Origin: Hamadaea flava | Lineage (GTDB): Bacteria; Actinomycetota; Actinomycetes; Mycobacteriales; Micromonosporaceae | Length of the DNA: 64,000 nt | Assembly: GCF_024172085.1 (NCBI RefSeq) | Contig: NZ_JAMZDZ010000001.1 | Coordinates: 3,224,001-3,288,000 of the forward strand | Direction of reading: 5' to 3' | Part shown: in pieces, positions 1 to 8,211 of the stretch | Layout of the letters: each line of letters opens with the position of its first letter | Position numbering within the stretch: position 1 is the stretch's first letter | Made by a program: the position numbers and the translations under genes | The notes under the pieces: model-generated | Told to the model about the DNA's origin: nothing | The model's database searches: none | What the model saw: the letters and a program-made list of their open reading frames with translations, nothing else

Positions 1-66
1 AGCCCGAGCCGGAGTCCGAACCAGAGCCGGAGCCCGAGCCAGAGCCGGAGCCCGAGCCCGAGCCCA
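1..66. repeat. Low-complexity hexamer-like repeat at window edge
   Basis: These bases are built from alternating CCCGAG, CCGGAG and CCAGAG units. Read on the plus strand they give Pro-Glu repeats, and on the minus strand Gly-Ser repeats. The tract continues off the left edge, so its full length is unknown. It runs into the truncated ROK gene through a short AT-richer stretch at about 65-78. It may be the end of a neighbouring repeat-protein gene, a linker, or an assembly junction. Confidence 0.7.
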
Positions 67-637
67 TACATGACTTAATCGAGAGCGCCGCGCCGAGGGC
101 GAAGGCCCGCGCGTCGTTCTCCAGGATCACTGGCACGTCCCATGACTCCCGGAGGCGCTCCACCGGGAAGGACGGCAGCACGGTCGAGGCCGTCGGCAGC
201 CCGGTCCCGGGTGAGATCGGCGCGGGCAGTCCGACGCCCACGCCGATCAGCCGCTCGCCCGGCGTCAGCCCCAAGCCCTTCGCCGCCCGGAGCAGCTCGG
301 TGACGACGACGTCCGGGGAGGCGAGATCGACTGCGAGCGACGCCGACCGCAACGTCCGCCCATGTACGCCGCTGTACGTGACGCGAGCCTGCGTATGCCC
401 GACGTCGAAGGTGAGCACGACCATCGACCGGTCGTCGAACCGGAGGAGCTGAGCCGGGCGGCCGCCTTCGGACCGGGTCGGCCCGGCCTCGTGGACGAGC
501 CCGGCCGCGAAGAGCGGGGCGAGCCGTTCCAGCAGCGTCGGCCGCGACATCCCGGTGGCGTCGAGCAGCTCCCGCCGCGTCCACTGTGGCCGCGTACGGA
601 TCAGGGCAAGCAGATGGCCGGGTCCGCTGACTGCCAT
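1..637 (-). pseudogene. ROK-family transcriptional repressor, N-terminal half only (partial or broken)
   Basis: The frame starts at an ATG ending at 637, with a GAGGTG ribosome site just upstream, and stays open to the window edge. Residues about 8-60 form a winged helix-turn-helix (WTRRELLDATGMSRPTLLERL). They are followed by the start of the ROK sugar-kinase-like domain (VVLTFDVGHTQARVTYSG, then IGVGVGLPAPISPGTG and ILENDARAFALG). After about residue 187 the ROK similarity stops and the frame enters a Gly-Ser repeat, so the CxCGxxGC zinc motif and the second half of the usual ~380 residues are missing. It lies divergent to the ABC importer at 746 and would be its natural sugar-responsive repressor if intact. 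The break could be real or an assembly artefact. Confidence 0.7.
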
Positions 638-745
638 GTGTTCACCTCTTGACAGCTATGTAAACGATTTGGACACTTGCGTCAGCCCGTTTGACAAAAC
701 CCCCATGAGGGTACCGGCGACCGCCGGACCGACCTAGGGAGTCCC
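638..745. promoter_or_regulatory. Divergent control region between ROK gene and sugar ABC operon
   Basis: The 108-bp gap is AT-richer than its surroundings. It holds two TTGACA hexamers on the plus strand (649-654 and 691-696). The first is followed after 17 nt by GACACT (672-677), a weak -10 candidate. TGTAAACGATTTGGACA (660-676) is an imperfect inverted repeat and a possible operator for the ROK repressor. Promoter and operator are inferred from sequence only. Confidence 0.35.
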
Positions 746-2062
746 ATGACCAACGAGGCAAGAGCTACCCGCCGTGCGCTGCTTCAAGCCGCGTTGGCAG
801 CGCCGATGCTAGCCGCGTGCGGCGGAGTTTCCACGAGCGGCGCCGGTGGCGCGGGTTCGGTGAACTTCCTCTCGACCCAGTTCACCCCGGTCGAGGAGCG
901 CCAGCGGTTCGAGAAGATCCTCGCCGACAAGGTGACCAGCGCCAAGGTCGGCTACAACCCCGTCGACAACTCCACTTTCGCCACCACTCTGCGTACCCAG
1001 GTGGAAGCCGGGAAGGTGCAGGTGAACCTGGTCGGCGGCCTGCACGGTGACCTGGCGCCGCTCGGCGACAAGCTGATGGACCTCGACGACCTGGCCGGTT
1101 CCCTCACGGACCGCGGGTTCGCCGCGGACCTGATCGAGCTGGGCAAGCTCGGCGGGACCACGACGAAGTACATCCCGTGGATGCAGGCCACCTACATGCT
1201 GGCGGTCAACAAGAAGGCGTTGCAGTGGCTGCCCGCCGGCGCGGACGTGCAGAAGCTGACCTACGACCAGTTCTTGAGCTGGATGACGGCGGCGAAGGCG
1301 GGCAACGGCGGCAAGCCGGTGTTCGGGCTCGGCGCCGGGCCGAAGGGCCTCTATCACCGGTTCTTCCAGGGTTTCCTGCTGCCGAGCTTCACCGGCGGGC
1401 AGATCACCACGTTCCGCAGCGCCGAGGCGGTGACGGCCTGGGAGTACATGAAGGAGCTCTGGGGGCAGACCGCGCCCGCGTCGACCAACTACGACTTCGT
1501 CCAGGAACCGTTGCAGCGTGGTGAGGTGCTCGTCGGCTTCGACCACGTCGCCCGGCTCGCCACCGCACCGAAGGACAAACCGGACGAGTGGCTCATGGTG
1601 CCCGCGCCGAGTGGCCCGAAGGGGCTGGGCTACATGCTGGTCATCGCCGGGTTGGGCATCCCCAAGGGCGCGCCCGACGCCGACAAGGCCAAAGAGGTCA
1701 TCCGGACACTGACCACGCCGCCGGTCCAGACCGAGGTGTTGCGGCAGAACGCGTTCTTCCCCGTGGTGAAGGCCGATCTGCCAGGCGACCTGCCGGCCGC
1801 GATCGGGTTGGAGGCCAAGGCTGTCGCCGCCCAGCAGTCCGCCACCAGTGCGATCGTCTCGCTGCCGCCGGTCGGGCTCGGCGCCAAGGACGGTGAGGTC
1901 AGTCAGATCTTCAAGGACACGTTCAAGGCGATCTGCCTCGACGGCAAGCCGGTGAAAGCGACCCTGGACGCGCAGGCGACCAAGCTCAACGGGATCCTCG
2001 ACGAGCTGAAGGTGACCTGCTGGAAGCCGGATCCCACCGGGTCGCCGTGCCGGGCGGCGTAA
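746..2062 (+). CDS. Sugar ABC transporter substrate-binding lipoprotein
   Basis: This 438-residue family 1 extracellular solute-binding protein should capture a sugar at the outer face of the membrane and deliver it to the two permeases encoded directly downstream. The N-terminus has a twin-arginine-like start (TRRALLQAAL) and a lipobox (LAAC, Cys 25), so it is probably exported by Tat and lipid-anchored. The mature part has the length and low-complexity Gly/Ser start typical of the family. GGGAG lies 4 nt before the ATG. Its end overlaps the next gene's GTG start at 2047, indicating translational coupling. The substrate cannot be read from sequence; the ROK neighbour argues for a carbohydrate. 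Confidence 0.9.
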   Translation: MTNEARATRRALLQAALAAPMLAACGGVSTSGAGGAGSVNFLSTQFTPVEERQRFEKILADKVTSAKVGYNPVDNSTFATTLRTQVEAGKVQVNLVGGLHGDLAPLGDKLMDLDDLAGSLTDRGFAADLIELGKLGGTTTKYIPWMQATYMLAVNKKALQWLPAGADVQKLTYDQFLSWMTAAKAGNGGKPVFGLGAGPKGLYHRFFQGFLLPSFTGGQITTFRSAEAVTAWEYMKELWGQTAPASTNYDFVQEPLQRGEVLVGFDHVARLATAPKDKPDEWLMVPAPSGPKGLGYMLVIAGLGIPKGAPDADKAKEVIRTLTTPPVQTEVLRQNAFFPVVKADLPGDLPAAIGLEAKAVAAQQSATSAIVSLPPVGLGAKDGEVSQIFKDTFKAICLDGKPVKATLDAQATKLNGILDELKVTCWKPDPTGSPCRAA

Positions 2063-2892
2063 GGCCGCGCGGGCCGCTCTGGCTCATCACGCCCTCGCTG
2101 ATCTTCCTCACGGCGCTGTTCGCCTGGCCGCTGGTAGCGGGCATCGGCCAGGCACTCACCGGTCCCGGCGGCTTCACCCTGGCCAATGTGCGGCGCATGC
2201 TCGACGACCCGTACTTCTGGCCGGCGGCGCGCAACACGGCGCTGCTCATCGTGGTGCTCATCCCGCTCCAGTTCGCGCTCGCGATCGCCATGGCGCTGCT
2301 GCTTCGCGCCCGCCCGCGGTTCGCGGGCGTCTACTTCTACATCTGGGTCATCCCGCTCGCGATCAGCGATCTGGCCGCGGGACTCGTCTGGCTCGCGGTG
2401 TTCACGGATCGGGGCTACCTCAACTCCGCGTTGGCTCACCTTCAGATCGACGGGTACGCCTGGCTCAGTTACCAGCATCCGGTCACGATGTTCCTGGCGG
2501 TGGTGGTGGCCGAGCTGTGGCGGTCGACCTCACTCGTCTTCGTCATCGTGGTGGCCGGGATGCAGAGCATTCCGCGGGACTACGACGAGGCGGCCGCGGT
2601 CTTCGGGGCGAGCTATTGGCAGCGGCTGCGCAAGGTGATCCTGCCGCAGCTGCGGCCGAGCCTCCAGGTGGCGCTGATCCTGCGGACGATCCTGGCGCTG
2701 GAGACCTTCGCCGTGGCCCAGGCGCTCACCGGGCGCAACCTGCCGCTGCTCGTGGGTGAGACGTATCAGTGGTACAGCGTGCTCCAGAATCCGAACGTGG
2801 CGACCGCGATCGCGCTCGTCATCCTCGCGCTGTCGATGCTGGCGGCGTTCGGATATCTGCGGGCGCTCCGAGAGCCGGGTGGGCAGCCGTGA
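2047..2892 (+). CDS. Sugar ABC transporter permease (MalF/UgpA type)
   Basis: This 281-residue inner-membrane permease has about six hydrophobic segments. Its cytoplasmic EAA loop begins at about residue 180 (YDEAAAVFGASYWQRL, then VILPQLRPSL), which docks with the ATPase. It starts with GTG at 2047, inside the end of the binding-protein gene, and ends in an overlap with the second permease. It lacks the long N-terminal extension of enterobacterial MalF, as is normal for actinobacterial sugar permeases. It should pair with the product of 2889-3689. Confidence 0.9.
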   Translation: MPGGVRPRGPLWLITPSLIFLTALFAWPLVAGIGQALTGPGGFTLANVRRMLDDPYFWPAARNTALLIVVLIPLQFALAIAMALLLRARPRFAGVYFYIWVIPLAISDLAAGLVWLAVFTDRGYLNSALAHLQIDGYAWLSYQHPVTMFLAVVVAELWRSTSLVFVIVVAGMQSIPRDYDEAAAVFGASYWQRLRKVILPQLRPSLQVALILRTILALETFAVAQALTGRNLPLLVGETYQWYSVLQNPNVATAIALVILALSMLAAFGYLRALREPGGQP

Positions 2893-3689
2893 AGCGTACG
2901 TGGGGTCTTCAGCTCGCCTGTCTCGCCGTGACCGCGTTCTTCGGCGTACCGCTGTATCTGATCGCACTGGCCGCCTTCGCCAGCCGCGAATCGCTCGACC
3001 GGTTCCCGTTGTCGCTGCTGCCGACCGATGTCTCGGCCGAGACCATCACGACGTTCCTCGGCTCGACCGGCGTCGTCGGCGGCTACCTGAACTCCCTCAT
3101 GGTCGGGCTGAGCACGGTCGTGCTCGCGCTGCTGGTCGGCGTCCCCGCCGGGTACGCCCTGGCCCGCTACGCCTTCCGCGGCCGCGACCCGTATCAGCTG
3201 TTCCTGCTGCTGACCCGGGCGTTGCCGATCGTCGTCCTGTCGGTGCCGCTGGCCCGGATCTTCCTCCAGACCGGCCTCTACGACACGACGTACGCCGTGA
3301 CGCTGCTGCACACCGCGCTGGCGCTGCCGACGACCGTGCTCATCACCTCGGCTGTCTTCGTCGGGGTGCCCCGGGAGCACGAGGAGGCGGCCCAGGTCTT
3401 CGGGGCGTCGCCGGTGCGGGCCTTCGCCCGCGTGGTGCTGCCGCAGGCGCTGCCCGGCATCGCGGCGGTCGCCATGTTCACCTTCGTCCTGTCCTGGAAC
3501 GAGGTCCTGGGCGCGACGATCCTCACCCTCAATCAACGGACACTGCCCGCGCACGTGCTGACCACGCTGTCCGACTCGCCGTTGGCGTACCGCTTCGCCG
3601 GTGGCCTGGCGCTCGTCGGACCGGCGATCGTGTTCGTCGCCGTGATGCGCCGCTACCTGCTCAACATGTGGGGGACCACGCTGCGATGA
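2889..3689 (+). CDS. Sugar ABC transporter permease (MalG/UgpE type)
   Basis: This is the second permease of the importer, 266 residues. The GTG start at 2889 overlaps the previous stop (GTGA) and is preferred to longer upstream readings, which would enter the first permease. Hydrophobic segments fit six helices. The EAA loop is visible (EHEEAAQVFGASPVRAF, then VVLPQALPG). The stop at 3687-3689 overlaps the ATPase start (ATGA), completing a tightly coupled binding protein-permease-permease-ATPase operon. Confidence 0.9.
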   Translation: MKRTWGLQLACLAVTAFFGVPLYLIALAAFASRESLDRFPLSLLPTDVSAETITTFLGSTGVVGGYLNSLMVGLSTVVLALLVGVPAGYALARYAFRGRDPYQLFLLLTRALPIVVLSVPLARIFLQTGLYDTTYAVTLLHTALALPTTVLITSAVFVGVPREHEEAAQVFGASPVRAFARVVLPQALPGIAAVAMFTFVLSWNEVLGATILTLNQRTLPAHVLTTLSDSPLAYRFAGGLALVGPAIVFVAVMRRYLLNMWGTTLR

Positions 3690-4729
3690 AGATCACGATC
3701 AGCGATCTCGTGAAGACCTATCCGGGCCAGGCCCGGCGGGCCACCGACGACGTCTCGCTGGAGGTCGCCGACGGCGAGTTCCTCGTGCTCGTGGGGCCGA
3801 GCGGCTGTGGCAAGACCACCCTGCTGCGGATGGTCGCCGGACTGGAGACGCCCGACACGGGCACCATCCACATCGGAGACAAGGACGTCACCGGGCTGGC
3901 CGCGCGCCACCGGGGGATCTCCATGGTCTTCCAGTCGTACGCGATCTTCCCGCACATGAAGGTCCGCGAGAACATCGGCTTCGGCCTGGCCATGCGCAAG
4001 GTGGACGCGGCCGAGATCCGCCGCCGGGTCGACCAGGCCGCGGAGCTGTTGCAGCTGACCGAGGTGCTCGACCGGTTTCCGGCCCAGCTGTCCGGCGGGC
4101 AGCGGCAGCGGGTCGCCGTGGCCCGCGCGGTCGTGGTGGACTCGGGCGTCCTGCTCATGGACGAGCCGCTGTCCAATCTAGATGCGCTGCTGCGCCTCCA
4201 GTTCCGGGCCGAACTCAAGAAGATCGTCCGGGAGATCGGCACCACCACCCTCTACGTCACCCACGACCAGGCCGAGGCCATGTCGCTCGGCGACCGGGTG
4301 GCGGTCATGCGCGACGGCCGCATCGCCCAGCTCGGCCCGCCGCTGGAGGTCTACGACACCCCGTCCGATCAGTTCGTCGGCGGCTTCCTCGGCTCGCCGC
4401 CGATGAACTTCCTGCCCGGCTCCGCCCTTGTCGCAGTCCTCGGCGCCGACTCCGCGCCCGGCTTGGACAATGTGCTCGTCGGCGTACGCGCGGAGAAGGT
4501 CGCGGTCGACGCCGAGCGCACCGCCGACGCCGTCCCGGCGACGGTCGAGGTCGTCGAACCGACCGGGGCCTCGATGCTGCTCACCGTGCTGCTGGACGGG
4601 CACCGGCTCAAGGTGTCCACGCCGCCGACCTTCACGGCCGCCCCCGAGCAGCAGATCTGGCTTCGCTTCGACCCGGCGTCGCTGCGCTTCTACGACCCGG
4701 AGACCGGCCTGGCTCTGCTGAAGTCCTGA
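3686..4729 (+). CDS. Sugar ABC transporter ATP-binding protein (MalK/UgpC type)
   Basis: This 347-residue ATPase powers the importer. It has Walker A GPSGCGKT (about residues 37-44), a Q-loop in VFQSYAIFPH, signature LSGGQRQR, Walker B VLLMDEP and switch His in YVTHDQAEAM. The C-terminal ~100 residues form the TOBE/regulatory region typical of multi-sugar ATPases. The ATG at 3686 overlaps the preceding stop, which excludes an earlier start. Many actinobacterial sugar importers share one MsiK ATPase encoded elsewhere, so a dedicated ATPase in the operon deserves note. Confidence 0.93.
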   Translation: MKITISDLVKTYPGQARRATDDVSLEVADGEFLVLVGPSGCGKTTLLRMVAGLETPDTGTIHIGDKDVTGLAARHRGISMVFQSYAIFPHMKVRENIGFGLAMRKVDAAEIRRRVDQAAELLQLTEVLDRFPAQLSGGQRQRVAVARAVVVDSGVLLMDEPLSNLDALLRLQFRAELKKIVREIGTTTLYVTHDQAEAMSLGDRVAVMRDGRIAQLGPPLEVYDTPSDQFVGGFLGSPPMNFLPGSALVAVLGADSAPGLDNVLVGVRAEKVAVDAERTADAVPATVEVVEPTGASMLLTVLLDGHRLKVSTPPTFTAAPEQQIWLRFDPASLRFYDPETGLALLKS

Positions 4730-4737
4730 CACGGAAC

Positions 4738-4768
4738 GCGGACGGCGTCCCAGAAGGACGCCGTCCGC
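4738..4768. terminator. Hairpin terminator after sugar ABC operon
   Basis: A perfect 13-bp stem (4738-4750 with 4756-4768) encloses a 5-nt loop, CAGAA, 8 nt after the ATPase stop. There is no T-run, as is common in actinobacteria. It lies between convergent genes and may stop transcription from both sides. Confidence 0.8.
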
Positions 4769-4786
4769 TATCGGGGATGTGAGGGT

Positions 4787-4942
4787 CTACCAATAGTGCC
4801 GACGGCCGGCCACGGGGCGGCCGATCGCGCCGAGCAGGTAGAGGACGGCCCCCACCACCAGCAGGATGATGCCGAGCGTCTGCAGAATTCCGACGTGCAG
4901 CAGCCATCCCAGGAGAAGTAGCACCACACCAGCGACAAGCAT
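4787..4942 (-). CDS. Small two-helix membrane protein (DUF6131-like)
   Basis: This 51-residue protein starts at an ATG with an AAGGAGG ribosome site 5 nt upstream. It consists of two hydrophobic helices (about residues 1-15 and 20-40) and a short basic tail ending GRPVAGRRHYW. Length, spacing and the tail match the small actinobacterial family DUF6131, whose function is unknown. It stands alone, convergent with the ABC operon and downstream of the regulator at 4991-5872 on the same strand. Confidence 0.8.
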   Translation of the reverse strand: MLVAGVVLLLLGWLLHVGILQTLGIILLVVGAVLYLLGAIGRPVAGRRHYW

Positions 4943-4990
4943 CGTGTCCTCCTTCGATGTCCTCGATGGAGTACCCGAATTCGGCGCTCG

Positions 4991-5872
4991 CTACACGAGG
5001 GCGAGTTCTTTGGCCCTCGGCAGCACGATCTCCTCGGGCGTCACCGTCGCCAGCCGCACCATGGCCTGCCGGTCCGCGTCGTCGATCGGGGTGTAGACGC
5101 TGAACCGAACCTTCCGCTGGTCGCCCAGGTAGGAGTGGACGACCTCGGCGTGGATCGTGCCGGCCTCGTCGTGCCGCAACGTCTTGAGGACGCCGTCGAG
5201 GCTGGCGACCTCCTGCCGCCGCCAGATCTCCGCGAACTCCGGCGAATGCGCCTCCACCAGCTTCACCAGCCGCTGCCACCCCGGGTCGCCGACGTCGGCC
5301 GCCATCGCCACGCGCATCTTCGCGACCAGGCGCGGGGCGGTCTCCGCCCAGCCGCCGATGATCGAGCGCATCCGCGGATTGGCGAAGAAGAGCAGCAGCG
5401 AGTTCTGGTACTCGTCCGGCAGGCTCCGATAATCGCCGAACATCGCCAGGTAGGAATGGTTCGACGCGAGGATCTCCCAGCCGGGACCGACGACCACGGC
5501 GGGATAAGGGTCGACCTGGTGAAGCATCAGCTCCACCGCCCGGCCGACCTTCGGCTCCCGCGCAGCGGGGTGCGGCTCGGTCAGCTCGGCGAGGGCGAAC
5601 AGATGCTGCCGCTCGGCGTCGTCCATCCGCAGCACCCGGGCCACCGCGCCGAGCACCTGCGTCGACACGTTGATCGAACGGCCCTGCTCCAGCCAGGTGT
5701 ACCAGGTCACACCGATGCCGGACAGCATCGCGACCTCTTCGCGGCGCAGGCCGGGCGTACGCCGCCGCAGTCCGTCCGGTAGGCCCACCATTTCCGGGGT
5801 GGTGCGCTCACGCCGGGATCGAATGAACTCTCCGAGTGCTTGTCTGCGCTGTTCATCCCTAGCCTGGTTCAC
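4991..5872 (-). CDS. Helix-turn-helix regulator with MmyB-like ligand domain
   Basis: This 293-residue protein has an XRE-type helix-turn-helix at about residues 30-85 (LRREEVAMLSGIGVTWYTWL) and a MmyB-like ligand-binding domain over roughly residues 105-275. The family is thought to sense small, perhaps lipid-like, molecules. It is divergent from the MFS exporter at 5932, so it probably controls that gene and itself. The GTG start has no ribosome site but has TACTGT 6 nt upstream, which fits a leaderless mRNA. Confidence 0.85.
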   Translation of the reverse strand: MNQARDEQRRQALGEFIRSRRERTTPEMVGLPDGLRRRTPGLRREEVAMLSGIGVTWYTWLEQGRSINVSTQVLGAVARVLRMDDAERQHLFALAELTEPHPAAREPKVGRAVELMLHQVDPYPAVVVGPGWEILASNHSYLAMFGDYRSLPDEYQNSLLLFFANPRMRSIIGGWAETAPRLVAKMRVAMAADVGDPGWQRLVKLVEAHSPEFAEIWRRQEVASLDGVLKTLRHDEAGTIHAEVVHSYLGDQRKVRFSVYTPIDDADRQAMVRLATVTPEEIVLPRAKELALV

Positions 5873-5892
5873 CCAGTAACAGTATCAGTGGG
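5872..5892. promoter_or_regulatory. Candidate operator between MmyB-type regulator and MFS exporter
   Basis: CCCAGTAACAGTATCAGTGGG has matching ends (CCCA...TGGG) and three CAGT words at 6-7 nt steps. It overlaps the presumed -10 box (5879-5884, minus strand) and GTG start of the regulator, where autoregulation would act. The assignment rests on position and symmetry only. Confidence 0.4.
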
Positions 5893-5931
5893 CTCTAGGT
5901 ACCAGGCTTGAGCGCGTACCAGGGTGATCGT

Positions 5932-7332
5932 ATGACCACTGCGACGCTTCCCGCCGCCACCGCCACCACCCGGCCGGCGGCTCCGTGGCGGGCGCTGCCG
6001 ATCCTGTTGCTCGGCGCTTTCCTGCCCATCCTCGACGCCTTCATCGTCAACGTCGCCCTCCCGACCATCGGCCGTACGCTCAACGCCGGTCCGGCAGCGC
6101 TGGAGCTGACCGTGTCCGGCTACGGCGTCGCGTACGCCTGCACGCTGGTGGCCGGCGGCCGCCTCGGCGACCGCTTCGGCCGCAAGCGAATGCTGCTCAT
6201 CGGCATGTCCGCGTTCACCGTCGCCTCGGCCGCCTGCGGGCTGGCCCCGACCGCCGGCGCGCTCATCGCCTTCCGCATCCTGCAAGGGCTGGGCGCCGCC
6301 CTGCTGTTCCCACAGGTGCTGGCCTCGATCCAGGCCGGTTTCGAGGGCGCCGACCGGCAGAAGGCGCTCGGCCTGTTCGGCTCGATGGCCGGGCTCGCCG
6401 GCGCGGTCGGCCAGATCCTCGGCGGCGCGCTGCTCGCCTGGGACGTCGCCGGGCTCTCCTGGCGGCCGCTGTTCCTGATCAACGTGCCCGTCGGCATCGC
6501 CGCCGTCGTGCTCGGCCGGCGGTTCGTCCCCGAGACCCGGGCTCCCCGGGCGGCGCGGGTCGACCTGTGGGGCGCGCTGCTGCTGGCCGCCACCATCGCA
6601 CTTCTCCTGCTCCCGATCACCCTTGGGCGTACCGAGGAATGGCCATTGTGGACGTGGCTGAGCCTGGCCGCGGTCGTGCCCGCCGCGGTGACCTTCTTCT
6701 GGACCCAGGGCCGGCAGGAGCGGCGCGGCGGAAACCCGCTGTTACCGCCGAGCCTGCTGAGCCTGCGCCTGGCCCGGCGCGCGCTGCTGGCGATCCTGCT
6801 GTTCGCCACGCTCATCGGCGGATTCCTGTTCACCGTCGCGGTCACCCTGCAGATGGGGCATGCGTTCGGGCCGATGGCCGCCGGGCTGGCCATGGGACCG
6901 TGCGCGATCACGTTCCTCTGGATCTCGCTGCGGGTCGGCCGCTGGGTCAGCCGGTACGGCGTGCGCGTCCTGATCGCCGGCGCGCTCATCTTCGGACTCG
7001 GGATCGTGGCGTTCGCCGCCGTCGTGCAGTACGCCGATCACCTGAGCGTCGTCGTGGCGGCCATCCCACTGGTGGTGGTCGGCGTCGGCTGGGCGATGGT
7101 GCTGTCCCCCGCCATCGGGTTCGTCCTGTCGGGGCTGCCCGCCGACCGGGCCGGACTGGCCGGTGGCGTGCTCTCGACGGCGATGCAGATGGGGCTGGCG
7201 CTCGGCGCCTCGCTCCTCGGCTCGGTTCTCTTCGCCACCAGTTCGCTGGTGGCCCTCGGCTGCTGCCTGGTCCTGGCGGTGTCGACCGCGATCGCGTACG
7301 CCCGGCTTTCGCCACGCCCGGCCGGGTCATGA
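5932..7332 (+). CDS. MFS transporter, DHA2 family (14-TM drug exporter type)
   Basis: This 466-residue integral membrane protein probably exports a toxic or secondary metabolite by proton antiport. It carries the DHA2 first-helix motif (LDAFIVNVALPTI) and MFS motif A (GGRLGDRFGRKRML) after helix 2. Its length fits 14 membrane segments. The start at 5932 is chosen over the TTG at 5908 because AGGGTG precedes it at good spacing. The divergent MmyB-type regulator suggests inducible expression. Substrate unknown. Confidence 0.9.
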   Translation: MTTATLPAATATTRPAAPWRALPILLLGAFLPILDAFIVNVALPTIGRTLNAGPAALELTVSGYGVAYACTLVAGGRLGDRFGRKRMLLIGMSAFTVASAACGLAPTAGALIAFRILQGLGAALLFPQVLASIQAGFEGADRQKALGLFGSMAGLAGAVGQILGGALLAWDVAGLSWRPLFLINVPVGIAAVVLGRRFVPETRAPRAARVDLWGALLLAATIALLLLPITLGRTEEWPLWTWLSLAAVVPAAVTFFWTQGRQERRGGNPLLPPSLLSLRLARRALLAILLFATLIGGFLFTVAVTLQMGHAFGPMAAGLAMGPCAITFLWISLRVGRWVSRYGVRVLIAGALIFGLGIVAFAAVVQYADHLSVVVAAIPLVVVGVGWAMVLSPAIGFVLSGLPADRAGLAGGVLSTAMQMGLALGASLLGSVLFATSSLVALGCCLVLAVSTAIAYARLSPRPAGS

Positions 7333-7355
7333 TCGTGCGGCCTATGCTGGCGGAT

Positions 7356-8093
7356 ATGAGCTTTCCACCGTCCGCACCGCCGATCGAGGACGTCAAGAAG
7401 GTCCTCTGCGTGTTCGCCCACCCCGACGACGTCGACTTCGGCAGCGCCGCCACCGTGGCCCGCTGGGTCGACGAGGGCATCCAGGTGGCGTACGTGCTGG
7501 TGACCCGGGGCGACGCCGGCGGCTTCGACAACACCCCGCGGGACGAGATGCCCGGCCTCCGCGAGGCCGAACAGCGAGCCGCGGCGAAGGCGATCGGCGT
7601 CAGCCAGGTCGAGTTCCTGGAGGGCTACTTCGACGGCAAGATCACGCCGTCCCTGGAGCTGCGGCGCGAACTCGTCGCCGCGATCCGCCGTCACCGCCCG
7701 GACCGCATCCTCACCAGCTCGCCGCTGCGCCGGTGGGAACGGATCTCCGGGCCGAGCCACCCCGACCACCTGGCCGTCGGGGAAGCCCTGACGTGCGCGG
7801 TCTACCCGGACGCCCGCAACGAGTTCGCGCTGCCCGAACTGCTGGCGGCCGGGTTGGAGCCGTGGGTCGTCCGGGAGATCTGGTACTCCGGCGGCCCGTC
7901 GCCGGACCACGCCGTCGACGCCACCGACTACTTCGACCGCAAGCTCGCCGCGCTACGAGCACACGCCTCGCAGACCCGGCACATGGAAGACCTCGAAGGC
8001 ATGCTGCGCGGCTGGATGGGATCCACCGCTCAAGCCGCCGGCCTCGGCGAGGGCCGCCTTGCCGAGGCGTACACCATCATCCGCACCGAGTGA
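7356..8093 (+). CDS. PIG-L family N-acetylglucosaminyl deacetylase-like protein
   Basis: This 245-residue zinc hydrolase belongs to the LmbE/PIG-L superfamily, which includes MshB and mycothiol S-conjugate amidase. It shows the metal and catalytic motif AHPDDVDFGS near residue 25 and a downstream zinc His in SHPDHLAVGEAL. MshB has AHPDDE, so the Val after DD separates this protein from true MshB. The ATG at 7356 is favoured over 7329 because TATGCT stands 7 nt upstream, the usual leaderless layout. It follows the MFS gene closely on the same strand. Substrate unknown. Confidence 0.85.
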   Translation: MSFPPSAPPIEDVKKVLCVFAHPDDVDFGSAATVARWVDEGIQVAYVLVTRGDAGGFDNTPRDEMPGLREAEQRAAAKAIGVSQVEFLEGYFDGKITPSLELRRELVAAIRRHRPDRILTSSPLRRWERISGPSHPDHLAVGEALTCAVYPDARNEFALPELLAAGLEPWVVREIWYSGGPSPDHAVDATDYFDRKLAALRAHASQTRHMEDLEGMLRGWMGSTAQAAGLGEGRLAEAYTIIRTE

Positions 8094-8112
8094 GACTCCC
8101 GCTCCATTTGCT

Positions 8113-8171
8113 GCAGATCACGGTTATGCATGCTTCCCACCGCACTTTTGGCCTGCGTAACCGTGATCTGC
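8113..8171. repeat. Dispersed inverted-repeat element, copy 1
   Basis: Arms GCAGATCACGGTTATGCA (8113-8130) and 8154-8171 pair at 17 of 18 positions around a 23-nt loop. It lies between the convergent PIG-L and LuxR-type genes. The 57-bp core 8114-8170 is closely similar to the reverse complement of 15279-15335, with the same length, nearly identical arms and a partly conserved loop. It could be a bidirectional terminator or a small mobile repeat. Confidence 0.8.
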
Positions 8172-8211
8172 CGCTTTCCGTACGCCCGCGAGCCGGCGTA
8201 CGGGGGCAGCG

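Noticed and set aside
3-455. Plus-strand frame opening with a Pro-Glu repeat across the ROK gene
   Set aside because: Only the first ~66 bp look special. The rest is antisense to a convincing ROK reading with a good ribosome site.
2756-3685. Long upstream extension of the ABC ATPase frame
   Set aside because: It crosses the permease gene in the wrong frame. The ATPase has a normal N-terminus at the ATG at 3686, coupled to the permease stop.
8113-8171. tRNA-like or CRISPR-like repeat
   Set aside because: The element has a long simple hairpin without cloverleaf arms, and there are no regularly spaced repeats or cas genes in the window.
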